DNA of 64,000 nucleotides from Micromonospora sediminicola (lineage in GTDB: Bacteria; Actinomycetota; Actinomycetes; Mycobacteriales; Micromonosporaceae), in assembly GCF_900089585.1 (NCBI RefSeq), contig NZ_FLRH01000003.1, positions 4,044,501-4,108,500 on the forward strand, written 5' to 3'. The position numbers were made by a program, and so were the translations under genes. Positions 25,101-44,500 of this stretch are shown piece by piece (positions within the stretch are counted from its first letter, which is position 1; every line of letters starts with the position of its first letter). Below the pieces are notes generated by a model. It saw nothing but the letters and a program-made list of their open reading frames with translations, did not search any database and had not been told where the DNA came from.

Positions 25101-27256
25101 ATCGGCGCGTCCGGGTCGGTCAGGGTGGCGCGGACGTCGGCCTCGGTGGCGGCGACCGCGAGCATCGCGCCGCCGGCCGGCAGCGCCTGCATGAGCCGGC
25201 CGCGCGCGGCGACCAGCGCGGCGGCGTGTTCCAGCGACAGCACCCCGGCGACGTGGGCGGCGGTGACCTCGCCGATGGAGTGGCCGCCGACCAGGTCGGG
25301 GGTGACGCCGAACGACTCGACCAGCCGGAACAGCGCCACCTCGACCGCGAACAACCCGGCCTGGGTGAACGCGGTGCGGTCCAGCAGCGCGGCGTCGTCG
25401 GTGCCGTCGGCGGCGAACAGCACCTCCCTCAGCGGGCGCGGCAGCGCCCGGTCCAGGTGCCCGCACACCTCGTCCAGCGCGGCGGCGAACACCGGGAACG
25501 CCGCGTACAGCTCCCGACCCATGCCGGCGCGCTGCGCGCCCTGCCCGGAGAAGAGCACGGCGAGCTGGCCGCGCGGCGTACCGGTGCCGGTGACGACGGT
25601 GCCGGCCGGCTCGCCGGCGGCGAGCGCGCGCAGCCCGGCCACCAGGTCGTCGCGGCCGGCGGCGGCGAGCACGGCCCGGTGGTCGAGCACCGACCGGGAC
25701 ACCACCGAGGAGTACGCGACGTCGAGCGGCCGGACGTCGGGGTCGGCGTCGAGCCAGGCGGCCCAGCGCCCGGCCTGGGCGGCGAGGGCCTCCGGGGAGC
25801 GGGCGGAGAGCAGCACCGGGACGACCGGCCGGTCGACCGGCGCCGGCTCGTCCTCGGCGGGTTCCGGCTCCGGGGCCTGCTCCAGGATGGTGTGCGCGTT
25901 GGTGCCGGACACCCCGAACGAGGACACCGCCGCGCGGCGCGGACGGTCGACGGCCGGCCACGGCGTGGCCTCGGTGGCGAGCGCGACCGCCCCGGCGTCC
26001 CAGTCGATGTGCGGCGACGGCCGGTCCACGTGCAGCGTCGGCGGGACGACGCCGTGCCGCAGCGCCAGCACCATCTTGATCACGCCGGCGACGCCGGCGG
26101 CGGCCTGGGTGTGCCCGAGGTTCGACTTGACCGAGCCGAGCAGCACCGGCGGCGCGTCGCCCCGGTCCTGCCCGTACGTGGCCAGCAGTGCCTGCGCCTC
26201 GATCGGGTCGCCGAGCGTGGTGCCGGTGCCGTGCGCCTCCACCACGTCGACCTGTTCGGGGGTGAGCCGGGCGTTGGCGAGCGCCTGCCGGATCACCCGT
26301 ACCTGGGAGGGGCCGTGCGGCGCGCTCAGCCCGTTGGACGCCCCGTCCTGGTTGACCGCGCTGCCCCGGATCACCGCGAGCACCGGATAGCCGTGCCGCT
26401 GGGCGTCGGAGAGGCGGGCCAGCAGCAGCATGCCGACGCCCTCGGACCAGCCGGTGCCGTCGGCGGCGGCGGCGAACGGCTTGCACCGGCCGTCGGCGGC
26501 GAGCCCGCGCTGGCGGCTGAACCCGACGAACACGGCCGGGGTGGGCATCACGGTGACGCCGCCGGCCAGGGCCAGTTCGCAGTCGGCGTTGCGTAGCGCC
26601 TGCACGGCCAGGTGGATCGCCACCGAGGAGGAGGAGCAGGCGGTGTCGATGGTGACCGCCGGCCCCTCCAGTCCCAGCGTGTAGGCGATCCGGCCGGAGA
26701 CGATGCTGGTCGAGTTGCCGGTGAGCGAGTGCCCCTCGCCGTCCTGCCCGGCCTGGGCGAGGATCGCGTCGTAGCCGTGCGCGGCGGCGCCGACGAAGAC
26801 GCCGGTGCGGCTGCCCCGCACGGCCGGCAGCGGCAGCCCGGCCCGTTCGAACGCCTCCCAGGTGGCCTCCAGCAGCAGCCGCTGCTGCGGGTCCATGGCG
26901 ACGGCCTCGCGCGGGCTGATGCCGAACAGGTCGGCGTCGAAGTCGCCGGCGTCGTAGACGAAGCCGCCCTCGCGCACGTAGCTGGTGCCCGGGTGGTCGG
27001 GGTCGGGGTGGAAGAGCCGGTCGAGGTCCCAGCCCCGGTCGGCGGGGAACGGGCCGATCCCGTCGCCGCCGTCGCGGACGAGGTCCCACAGCTGCTCCGG
27101 CGACCCGACACCGCCGGGGTAGCGGCAGGTCATCGCCACGATGGCCACCGGCTCGGTGTCGCGCGCCTCCAGCGCCCGCAGCCGCCGCCGGGTGCGGCGC
27201 AGTTCCGAGGTCGTACGCTTCAGGTACTCGACGTACTTCTCGTCCTCGCTGTTCAC
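13121..27256 (-). CDS. PKS-4, trimodular type I polyketide synthase (modules 8-10)
   Basis: A protein of 4711 residues. The start is GTG 27256-27254 with GAGGTAGG upstream; the docking helix (YVEYLKRTTSELRRTRRRLR) begins a few residues in and no better ATG exists. Domain order: docking 1-34, KS8 35-458, AT8 565-860, KR8 up to about 1370, ACP8 (Ser1485), KS9 from 1543, AT9 2072-2365, KR9 up to about 2900, ACP9 (Ser3028), KS10 from 3087, AT10 3628-3935, KR10 up to about 4455, ACP10 (Ser4590), docking tail ending FDFIDRELGVS. No module has a DH or ER, so three hydroxyl-level extensions are expected if all KRs work. KR9 and KR10 have Ala at the usual catalytic Ser position, which makes their activity less certain. 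The gene is 46 nt from PKS-3 and 44 nt from PKS-5. Confidence 0.98.
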   Translation of the reverse strand: MNSEDEKYVEYLKRTTSELRRTRRRLRALEARDTEPVAIVAMTCRYPGGVGSPEQLWDLVRDGGDGIGPFPADRGWDLDRLFHPDPDHPGTSYVREGGFVYDAGDFDADLFGISPREAVAMDPQQRLLLEATWEAFERAGLPLPAVRGSRTGVFVGAAAHGYDAILAQAGQDGEGHSLTGNSTSIVSGRIAYTLGLEGPAVTIDTACSSSSVAIHLAVQALRNADCELALAGGVTVMPTPAVFVGFSRQRGLAADGRCKPFAAAADGTGWSEGVGMLLLARLSDAQRHGYPVLAVIRGSAVNQDGASNGLSAPHGPSQVRVIRQALANARLTPEQVDVVEAHGTGTTLGDPIEAQALLATYGQDRGDAPPVLLGSVKSNLGHTQAAAGVAGVIKMVLALRHGVVPPTLHVDRPSPHIDWDAGAVALATEATPWPAVDRPRRAAVSSFGVSGTNAHTILEQAPEPEPAEDEPAPVDRPVVPVLLSARSPEALAAQAGRWAAWLDADPDVRPLDVAYSSVVSRSVLDHRAVLAAAGRDDLVAGLRALAAGEPAGTVVTGTGTPRGQLAVLFSGQGAQRAGMGRELYAAFPVFAAALDEVCGHLDRALPRPLREVLFAADGTDDAALLDRTAFTQAGLFAVEVALFRLVESFGVTPDLVGGHSIGEVTAAHVAGVLSLEHAAALVAARGRLMQALPAGGAMLAVAATEADVRATLTDPDAPIDVAAVNGPAAVVLSGAADEIDLAERRWRDRGVRTRRLTVSHAFHSPLMAPVLDRFRAVLDRLTFAAPTLPVVSNLTGDLADPDEIRTPEHWVRHVREAVRHADGVRALRAAGVDTFLEIGPRAVLTPLTADILPDEPVRAVAVQRGDRAEPEALLAALADLHVHGHPVAWPTWFTGAGARRTDLPTYAFHRHRYWAGDGGVPPATATEGVDGDFWAAVERGDLPAVASHLAVQDDPEAVAALAPAVPVLSSWRRARHRDATLDGWSYRVVWEPVHPSPAPALTGRWLVVALDDPAPWAAPLARAGADVDLLTVPADADRAALADLLRDHPEPGWRGVLCVLPAPDAPRPDAPAVPAGTALLLTLTQALADTGRSGRLWCLTRGAVTVGGGEPLTDPYAATAWGLGRVVALEQPDRWGGLVDLPAGDTPDRASADALLTVLADGGHDEVAVRAHGTFGRRLVPAAPPAGPGWRPTGTVLVTGGTGALGRQVCRWLLDAGATDVVLASRRGPDAPGVADLVAELPGARAVRCDVTDSAAVAALVADLPALTAVVHAAGAVDDGILEGLDLPRTQAVLDAKVRAARALHDATAGRDLDAFVLFSSLAGVIGSAGQGNYAAANAFVDAFATWRHDLGLPATAVAWGAWAAEGMAAASADLTARLVRGGVHPLPAEQAAAALGRVVGAGPALTVADVDWGRLAATRGRPAPLLTGLPGVPAGPAVVTPAVVVGRSLPQLTELVRAQVALVLGHPAGRPLPDRTFRDLGFDSLTAVELRNRLAAETGATLPATLVFDHPTVAELAAHLHGLTADPTGGAVVAADVDRHREPVAIVAMSCRFPGGVATPEQLWELVAGGTDALSTMPQERGWNVAELYHPDPEHLGTSYVCEGGFLTGAGEFDPAFFGISPREAVAMDPQQRLLLETAWEAFERARLDPAGLRGSRTGVYVGTNGQDYGSLLLAAGDGDENYLATGVSASVISGRLAYTFGLHGPAVTVDTACSASLVALHLAAQALQAGECDLALAGGATVMATPGIFVGFSRQRGLAADGRCKPFAGAADGTGWGEGVGLLVLQRLSDARRDGNPVLAVVRGSAVNSDGASNGLTAPNGPAQQRVIRQALANAGLAPDQVDAVEAHGTGTTLGDPIEAQALIATYGRDRDTDRPLWLGSVKSNLGHTQAAAGVAGVIKMVLAMRAGVLPPTLHVDEPTPHVDWSAGTVALLTEARPWPAGDRPRRAAVSSFGISGTNVHTVLEQAPPEEPAPRDAVPAGELPWTLSGRGTAALAARARDLRAHLDAVPDAALPDLAWSLATTRTAHEHRAVVLAAGRDDLAAALDALAAGRPAPHTVTRPPGTGGDVVFVFPGQGSQWTGMAADLLATAPVFAETFTACAQALRPHLDWSPVDVIRGAPDAPSLERVDVVQPTLFAVGVSLAALWRSYGVHPSAVVGHSQGEIAAAYVAGGLSLDDAAAVVALRSRVIAEIAGDGGMVSVATTADEATETIGRWDGRVALAAVNGPTSVVVSGDAAALDELIAHYQGRDVRVRRVPVDYASHSAHVEPLRERLRDLLAGLRPRTGDIRFRSTVTGDWTDTAGLDADYWYRNLRQTVGFDAAIRDLAATGHQTFVEVSAHPVLTMAMQESVEAAAADPTAVTVTGTLRRDEGDLARFHRALAEAYAGGVAVDWRPAFAGLAARRLDLPTYPFQRQPYWPRPAAVPVAAAPVEPDEVDARFWAAVEAEDPAAVGAELADTADVPADALAALLPALAAWRRRHRDQATVDSWRYRDGWLPVAPDAADRPTLDGDWWLVTGPGDLGVDAADVVADALRRHGATVVPLALTGERTDRDALTARLRDRHADAPPAAVVSLLALDETPLPAHRHVPAGYAGTVTLTQALGDAGIRAPLWTLTRGAVSTGPTDPLPHPTQQLAWGFGRIAALEHPDRWGGLVDLPDTVDDRTATRLARVLAGADGEDQVALRPTGAYGRRLLRAPLGDTPAPRDWRPTGTALVTGGTGALGGHVARWLAAHGADHLVLLSRRGRDGDGVDELEAELTALGARVTVAACDAADRDALAAVLAGLPAEHPLTTVVHTAAVLDDAVIGALTLDRIDHALGAKVTAAVNLHELTRDHDLDAFVLFSAMAGTVGSSGVGNYAPGNAYLNALAEHRRGLGLPATSIAWGAWGGGGMADGEFGRMLHRHGAPEMHPRLAIAALHQALAHDETYLTVSNIAWDRFRVALTATRPAPLIAEIPEARQLAADREPDETAEAAPAGAFARMASDERREALLDLVRDQAATVLKYAGGEAVDPHHAFRDLGFDSVTAVELRNRLATATGLRLPVTLVFDYPTATVLARHLHTELGGVAETGPAAGPTPLADDEPVAIVAMSCRFPGGVTDPERFWQLLHAGRDAVSDLPGDRGWDLDGLYDPDPYSAGTSYVRTGAFLYDVADFDAGFFGISPREAVAMDPQQRLLLETSWEAIERAGVDPGGLRGSRTGVFVGTNGQDYGALLMVSADEVEGFASTGNAASVVSGRVAYVLGLEGPAVSVDTACSSSLVALHLAAAALQRGECDLALAGGVTVMATPGLFVEFSRQRGLAPDGRCKAFAAAADGTGWGEGAGMLLVERLSDARRNGHPILAVLRGSAVNQDGASNGLTAPNGPSQQRVIRAALAAARLSPADVDVVEAHGTGTTLGDPIEAQALIATYGQGRADVEPLLLGSVKSNIGHTQAAAGVAGVIKMVLAMRAGVVPPTLHVDAPSPHIDWSAGAVELVTENRAWPAAGPRRAAVSSFGISGTNAHVILELPDETPADAARPGPPAGADTARSGLLDGALAWPVSARTRDGVARQAGRLARHLRGTSADPAVIAWSLATTRSAFDHRAAVVGSSAKDLLSGLDALAAGTPSPAVVTGTVAGRGAGPVFVFPGQGAQSARMAAGLVGRTPVFDATLADCQAALSPFLDVDLPSVLTGDDESWLDRVEVVQPVLWAVGVALAAVWRHVGVSPQAVIGHSQGEIGAACVAGILSLEDAARTVALRSRALAALRGTGTMASVDLPADEVTARLEADRATDGAVGPDAVAPGDTDGAGRFSGVGIAAVNGPSTVVVSGPPQAVADFVAACQADEVRARLIPVDYASHSAAVEEVAQRLRTDLADVAPQPGHIRLVSTLTGDWVDPASMTADYWYDNLRRTVRFDTAVRTAVGAGHSTFVEISPHPVLAMPVTAILDDTATTGHVLSTLRRGDDDPTRLLTNLATAHAVGLPVDLTRVLPETTTVDLPTYAFDRERYWPRTRTVDTADAPTGADAAFWAAVDNEDLAALADLTAQDATESLDRLGAALPLLADWRRRQRDRSTLDDLRYRAVWQPYAGVPVAFLTGAWWVVADPDGIAEAETAVAELTRRGADARLVLLPEDATDRAAVAARLTAAGAGPVDGVLSLLALADTPADAPVPPFLARSLALLQALGDLDVPAPLWCVTRGAAGTTRDGGVGRPEQALLWGLGRVAALEHPQRWGGLVDVPATLDDHGWDLLCAALSGPDGEDQLAVDGVTLLVRRLVRAPGGGADPADGHPGTTLVTGGTGALGGQVARWFADRGAAHLLLVSRRGADAPGAADLVRDLTDRGARVTVAACDVADRAALAKLLDDVPADAPLTTVVHAAGVLDDGVLDGLTADRIADVLRPKALGALHLHELTAEKDLRAFVLFSALPGQLGAAGQGSYAAANAYLDALAEQRHRQGLPATSVAWGPWATGGMADADPAVAERRRRSGVTRLDADLALTALAGCLTGREPVTLIAGVDWARYVPGFTAVRPSPLLTGIPEARRAAAERAEEGGPTADSLAALLAGQTDAERRRTVLDLVRGQAAAVLGHASDAAVEPDRAFRDLGFDSLTAVELRNRLTAATGVRLPATVVFDYPTAALLAEYVRAAVVDGGVAAATPVFGELERLEAALAGAAPDRGARLRITERLRTLLASLNEVDAPADGDGVAGKLQDATPDEVFDFIDRELGVS
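13382..17998 (-). other. Module 10: KS-AT(methylmalonyl)-KR(B-type, Ser to Ala)-ACP
   Basis: KS Cys3259 is in TACSSS. The AT has GHSQGE (Ser3717) and YASHS (about 3839), predicting methylmalonyl-CoA, with a 25-30 residue insertion in the same place as in module 12. The KR has LDD (B-type), Tyr4421 and Asn4425, but FSALPG places Ala4408 at the catalytic Ser position, with Ser4407 just before it. ACP Ser4590 is in [10 protein letters not shown]. Expected result: a methyl-branched hydroxyl, or a ketone if the KR is impaired. Confidence 0.9.
15303..16385. repeat. AT10 copy of a near-identical direct repeat of about 1.1 kb (partner 4981-6060)
   Basis: This is the module 10 partner of the AT12 repeat. 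The insertion at 15870-15950 has a different sequence from that in module 12, although the sequence on both sides is almost the same. Confidence 0.85.
18071..22630 (-). other. Module 9: KS-AT(methylmalonyl)-KR(B-type, Ser to Ala)-ACP
   Basis: KS Cys1715 is in TACSAS. The AT has GHSQGE (Ser2163) and YASHS (about 2263), predicting methylmalonyl-CoA, and is very similar to the AT of module 6. The KR has LDD (B-type), Tyr2862 and Asn2866, but FSAMAG puts Ala2849 at the position 13 residues before Tyr where the catalytic Ser normally sits; Ser2848 is next to it. The Tyr is followed by Ala-Pro-Gly-Asn, as in B-type KRs that set an epimerised methyl. ACP Ser3028 is in LGFDSVTAVE. Confidence 0.9.
20310..21045. 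repeat. AT9 copy of a near-identical direct repeat of about 0.7 kb (partner 36117-36846)
   Basis: This encodes the catalytic part of the AT of module 9 and is nearly the same as the AT of module 6 across the YASHS and GHSQGE regions. Confidence 0.8.
22697..27154 (-). other. Module 8: KS-AT(malonyl)-KR(B-type)-ACP
   Basis: KS Cys207 is in TACSSSS. The AT has GHSIGE (Ser660) and HAFHS, predicting malonyl-CoA. The AT leads straight into the KR structural subdomain, with no DH. The KR has a VDD motif (B-type-like), catalytic Ser in FSSLAG, Tyr1334 and Asn1338, so it should be active. ACP Ser1485 is in [10 protein letters not shown]. Expected result: a beta-hydroxyl with no methyl branch. Confidence 0.93.
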
Positions 27257-27302
27257 CGTGGACCTACCTCACTCGGCGTGCCGATGTCGTCGCGGCCGTC
27301 GC

Positions 27303-38555
<11,253 letters not shown>

Positions 38556-38589
38556 GGTCGATCTCGCTCCCTGGTGTGCCACGCGTGCC

Positions 38590-41500
38590 TCAGGACAGCC
38601 CGAGATCGCGGTCGAGAAGGTCGAAGAGCTCCTGGTTGCTGGCCGTCCGCAACCGGTCGGCCACGTCGCCGGCCGGCTCGTCCGGTTCGTCGGCGCCGAG
38701 GCGTTCCAGCAGCCGTTGCAGCCGCATGGTGATCCGCACCCGGCCGAGGTCGTCGCGCTCGCGCAGCGTGAGCGCCTCCTCCAGCCGGTCCAGCTCCTCG
38801 CCGGTGGGCAGCTCGCCCACCGACGCCTCGTCGACGAGCTGGGCGCGCAGGTGTTCGGCGAGGGCCTGCGGGGTCGGGTAGTCGAACACCACCGAGCTGG
38901 CTGGGGCGAGGCCGGTGAGCCGGACCAGCCGGCCGCGCAGCTCCACCGCGGTCAGCGAGTCGAACCCGAGGTCCCGGAACGGCCGGTCGGCGTCGAGGGC
39001 GTACGGGCTGTCGTGGCCGATCACCTCGGCCGCGGCGGCCCGGATCAGGTCCACCAGCAGCCGGTTCTGCTCGGTGGTGGTGAGGTCGGCCAGGCGCTTG
39101 CGCAGCGCGGCGAGCGTCTCCGTGCCGCCGGTGTCGGCCGGGTCGGTCCCGGCGGCCGGCGTCGCCACCTCGGGCAGGTCGGCGATCAGCGGGCGGGGTC
39201 GGGCGGCGGCGAAGACCGGGGCGAAGCGCGCCCAGTCGACGTCGGCGACGGTGAGCACCGGGCCGTCACCCTCGATCGCGGCGCGCAGCGCGGCCATCGC
39301 CGGTTCCCGGTCCAGCAGGGTGACGCCGCGCCGGCTCATCGCGGTGGCGTGGTCGTCGCTGACCATGCCGCCGCCAGCCCACGGTCCCCAGTCGACCGAC
39401 ACCACCCGGGCCCGACCCGCCGGGCGGGACTGCGCCCAGGCGTCGAGGAAGGCGTTGCCCGCCGCGTACGCGCCGTGGTCGCCGACGCCCCAGGTGGCGG
39501 CGATGGAGGAGAAGTAGACGACCAGGTCCAGCGGCTCCGGGTCGAGCAGCTCGTCGAGGTGGCGGGCGCCGGCGGTCTTGCCGGAGACCACGTCGGCGAG
39601 TTCGTCGGTGGTGACCGCGCGCAGCGGGTTGAGCCGGCCGACGCCGGCGGCGTGCACCACCGCCCGTACGGTCTCGCCGTCGGCGCGCAGCGCGTCGACC
39701 AGCCGGGCGACGGCGGCCCGGTCGGCCAGGTCGCAGGCGAGCACGCGGGCGTGCGCGCCGAGGTCGGCCAGCTCGGCGACGGTGTCGGCGACGCCGGGGG
39801 CGTCCGGTCCGCGCCGGCTGACCAGGATCAGCCGGCGGGCGCCGTGCCGGGCGAGCCAGCCGGCGGCGTACCGGCCGATGGCGCCGGTGCCGCCGGTGAC
39901 GAGCACGGTGTCGGGGGGCTGCCAGGCCGGCGTGTCCGGCCGGTCGGGGCGGGGCGCGCGGGTCAGTCGGCGCAGGTGCACGCCGGACGGGCGGACCGCG
40001 AGCTGGTCCTCGCCGTCGGCGTTGGTCAGCGCCCGGATCAGGTGGTCCCCGGCGCCGCCGTCGAGATCGGCCGGCAGGTCGATCAGCCCACCGGCGTGCG
40101 CCGGGTGTTCCAGCGCGGTGACCAGGCCCAGGCCCCAGGTGGTGGCCTGGGCGGGGCGGGTGAGCGGGTCGCCCGCGCCGGTGCTGACCGCCTGCCGGGT
40201 GAGCAGCCACAGCGGTCCGGTGGGCGCGGCGTCGGTGACGGCCTGGACGAGGGTCAGGTTGCCGGTGAGTCCGGCCGGCACGGCCGGATGGTCCGGGTGC
40301 GGGCGCTCGTCCAGGGCGAGCAGCGAGACGACGCGGGTCGGCCCGTCCGGCAGGTGGTCGGCCAGCTCGGCACGGGTGACGGTGGCCGGGTCGACGGTGA
40401 GCACGCGGGCGTCGCCGCCGTGGTCGCCGATCAGCGCGGCGATCCGGCCCGCCGCGTCGGCCGCGTCGTCGGACGTCACGAGCAGCCAGTCACCGGCGGC
40501 GGGGCCGGCGGTGAGCTGCCGCCGGGGCCAGGTGATCCGGTAGCGCCAGCCGTCGGCGGCCGCGTCGGCGCGTCGCCGCTGGTGCCAGTCGGCGAGTGTG
40601 GGGAGCTGGTCGCGCAGCGGCCGGTCGGGGTCGACGCCGAACCGGGTCGCCAGGGCGTCGCCGTCGCCGGCGGTGACGACCTGCCAGAACGCGTCGTCGA
40701 CCGGGTCGGCGAGGGCCGGCGCGGCCACGCCGACCAGTTCGCCGTCGCCGACCGGCCAGTACCGCCGGCGCCGGAACGGGTAGGTGGGCAGGTCGACCGG
40801 CTCGGCGGCGGGCAGCAGCGCGGCCCAGTCCACCGGCACGCCGTGGCAGTGCAGCCGGGCCAGCGCGCCGAGCAGGGCGTCGACCTCGTCGCGGCCGCGG
40901 CGCTGCACGCCGGTGACCAGCGGGCCGCCGTCGGGCAGCGCGTCCGCGGCCAGCGCGGTGAGCACCGTGTCCGGGCCGATCTCCAGCAGCGTGCCCACGC
41001 CGAGGTCGCGCAGGTGGGTGACGGTGTCGCCGAAGCGCACCGCCTCGCGGACGTGCCGGACCCAGTAGTCGGGGGTGCAGACCAGGTCGGCGTCGGCGAC
41101 CCGACCGGTCAGGTTCGACACCAGCGGCACCGTCGGCGGGGCGTAGGCGAGGCCGGCGGCGACGGTGGCGAACTCGGCCAGCATCGGCTCCATCAGCGGG
41201 CTGTGGAACGCGTGGCTGACGGCGAGCCGCTTCACCCGTACGCCGAGGGTGGTGAAGTGGTCGGCGAGCGCGGCCAGCGCGTCGTCGGCGCCGGCGACCA
41301 CGACGGCGGCCGGACCGTTCACCGCGGCGATCGCGGCCCGGTCGGCGTGGCCGGTGAGCGCGTCGGTCACCTCGGTCTCGCCGGCGGCGACGGCGAGCAT
41401 GCCGCCGCCGGCCGGCAGCGCCTGCATGAGCCGGCCGCGCTGGCCGACGAGCGTGCACGCGTCGGCCAGGGTGAGCACCCCGGCGACGTGGGCGGCGGTG

Positions 41501-44500
41501 ATCTCACCGACCGAGTGCCCGGCGACCAGGTCGGGACGTACCCCCCAGTCGGTGAGCTGCCGGTGCAGCGCCACCTCGACGGCGAAGAGCCCGGCCTGGG
41601 TGAAGGCGGTCTGGTCCAGCAGCGCGGCCTCGGCGCTGCCCTCGGGCGCGAACAGCACGCTCTTGAGCGGGCGGGGCAGGTGCGCGTCGAGGTGCTGGCA
41701 GACCTCGTCGAGCGCCTCGGCGAAGGCGGGCAGCGCCTGGTAGAGCTCCCGGCCCATCCCGGCGTGCTGGGCGCCCTGCCCGGAGAAGAGCACGGCGAGC
41801 GTGCCGCCGGACGCGGCGACGTCGCGGTGCACGGCGGGGTGGCTCTCCCCGGCGGCCAGGGCGCGCAGCGCGGCCAGTCGGGTGTCCGGGTCGGCGGCCA
41901 CCAGCACCGCGCGGTGGCGCAGGTGGGAGCGGGCGGTGGCGAGCGTCCATCCGACCGGGGCGGCGCCGTCGCCGGCCGCTGCGGTCCCGTCGCCCGTGGC
42001 GGCCGGCCCAGTCGAGGCCGGCTCGGTGGCGGCCGGGCCGGCGAGCCGGGCGGCGAGGCGGGCGGCCTGGGCGCGCAGCCCGTCCTCGTCGGCGGCGGAG
42101 AGCGGCCACGGCAGCAGCGGCAGCGCCGGGCGGAGGATGTCCTCCCGCTCCGGCGTGTCCCCGGCCGGTGGGGCCGCCTCGAGGACGACGTGGGCGTTGG
42201 TGCCGCTCACCCCGAACGCGGACACCGCCGCCCGCCGGGGGCGGTCCGTCTCCGGCCAGGGCCGGGCCTCGGTGAGCAGCGCCACCGCGCCGTCGGACCA
42301 GTCGACGTGCGGGGTGGGTTCGTCCACGTGCAGCGTCGGCGGGAGCACGCCGTGCTGCAACGCCAGCACCATCTTGATCACACCGGAGACGCCGGCCGCG
42401 GCCTGGGTGTGGCCGATGTTGGACTTGACCGAGCCGAGCAGCAGCGGCCGGTCGGCGGGTCGGTCCTGGCCGTACGTGGCCAGCAGCGCCTGCGCCTCGA
42501 TCGGGTCGCCGAGGCGGGTGCCGGTGCCGTGCCCGTCGACCGCGTCCACGTCCGCCGGGGTGAGCCCGGCGTTGGCCAGCGCCTGCCGGATGACCCGCTG
42601 CTGGGCGGGCCCGTTCGGCGCGGTGAGGCCGTTCGAGGCGCCGTCGGAGTTGGTCGCCGAGCCGCGCACCACGGCCAGCACCCGCCGGCCGTCGCGGCGG
42701 GCGTCGGAGAGCCGTTGCAGCAGCACCAGGCCGGCGCCCTCGCCCCAGCCGGTGCCGTCGGCGGCCCCGGCGAAGGACTTGCACCGGCCGTCGGCGGCGA
42801 GGCCGCGCTGCCGGGCGAACTCCAGGAACGGCCCGGGCGTGGCCATCACGGTCACGCCGCCGGCCACCGCGAGGTCGCACTCGCCGGCGCGCAGCGACTG
42901 CACCGCGAGGTGCAGCGCGACCAGCGACGACGAGCAGGCGGTGTCCACGGTGACCGAGGGACCCTGCAACCCGAAGGTGTAGGAGAGCCGGCCGGAGACC
43001 ACGGCCGCCGCGTTGCCGGTGGCCTGGTAGCCCTCCGTCTCGGCCCGGGCGGCCATCAGCAGCGTGGCGTAGTCCTGCCCGTTGGTGCCGACGAACACGC
43101 CGGTGCCGCTCTCCCGCAGCCCGTCCGGCGGCAGGCCGGCCCGTTCGAACAGCTCCCACCCGGTCTCCAGCAGCAGGCGCTGCTGCGGGTCCATCACCAG
43201 CGCCTCGCGGGGCGAGATGCCGAACAGGCCGGCGTCGAAGCCGCCGACGTCGGTGACGAAGCCACCCTCGCGGGCGTACGAGGTGCCGGGGGCGTCCGGG
43301 TCGGGGTCGTAGATGGCGTCGAGGTCCCAGCCCCGGTCGGCGGGGAACGGGCCGATGGCGTCGCGGCCCTCGACGACCAGCCGCCACAACTCCTCGGGGC
43401 TGTCGACCCCGCCCGGGTAGCGGCAGCTCATGGCCACCACGGCGATCGGTTCGTCCAGCGCGGCGACGGCCCGGGTGGGCGCGGCGGCGGCCTCGGTGAC
43501 GCCGAGGATCCGGTCGGCCAGCCAGCCGGCGAGCAGGTCCGGGGTGGGCCGGTCGAAGACCAGGGTGGCGGGCAGCCGCAGCCCGACCGCCTCGGCGATG
43601 CGGTTACGCATCTCCACCGCGCTCAGCGAGTCGAAGCCGATGTCACGGAACGGCCGGTCCGCGCCGACCGCCTCGGCGGAGGCGTGGCCGAGCACGGCGG
43701 CGGCGTGCATCCGGACCAGTTCCAGCAACGCCCGGCGGCGCTCCGGCGCGGCCAGGCCGGCGAGCCGGCCGCGCAGCGGGGACGCCTCGGCCGGCTCGTC
43801 GTCGGTGCGGGCGGCGGCGAGGAGTCGGGCGACCTCGGGCAGCTCCTCGATCAGCGGGCGGGGGCGGGCCAGCGCGTACGTCTGGTGGAACCGGTCCCAG
43901 GCGATGTCGGCCACGGCGAGCGTGACCTCCTCCTGGGCCAGCGCCCGGGCCAGCACGGCGACCGCCAGCTCGGGGCGCATCGGCCGGACGCCGGAGCGGA
44001 ACATCTGGTCGGCGGCGCCCTCGGTGTCCATCATGCCGCCGCCGTCCCAGGCCCCCCAGGCCACGGCCGTGGCGGGCCGGCCGCGCCGGCGCCGGTCCTC
44101 GGCGAGCGCGTCGAGGAACGCGTTGCCGGCGGCGTACCCGCCCTGCAGGCCGCCACCCCAGACGCCGGCGCCGGAGGAGAACAGCACGAACGCGGCCACG
44201 TCGTCGCCGAAGGTCCGGTCGAGGTTGACCGCACCGGCCACCTTGGCGCGCAGGCCGTCGGCGAGCTCGGCCGGGCCGGTGGCGTCGAGCGGTCCGGCGT
44301 GTGCGACGCCGGCCGCGTGGAAGACCGCGTCGATCCGGACGTCGAGCCGGTCGACCAGGTCGCGCAGGGAGTCGGGGTCGGCGACGTCGCAGGCCGCCAC
44401 CGTGACGGTCGCGCCGAGCGCGGTCAGCTCCGCCTCCAGCTCGGCCGCGCCGGGGGTGGCCGGGCCCTGCCGGCCGGTGAGCACGAGGTGCGCGGCGCCG

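Noticed and set aside
38556-38582. GTG start at 38582 for PKS-3
   Set aside because: It lies only 8 nt from the PKS-2 stop and overlaps the AGGGAG site serving ATG 38555.
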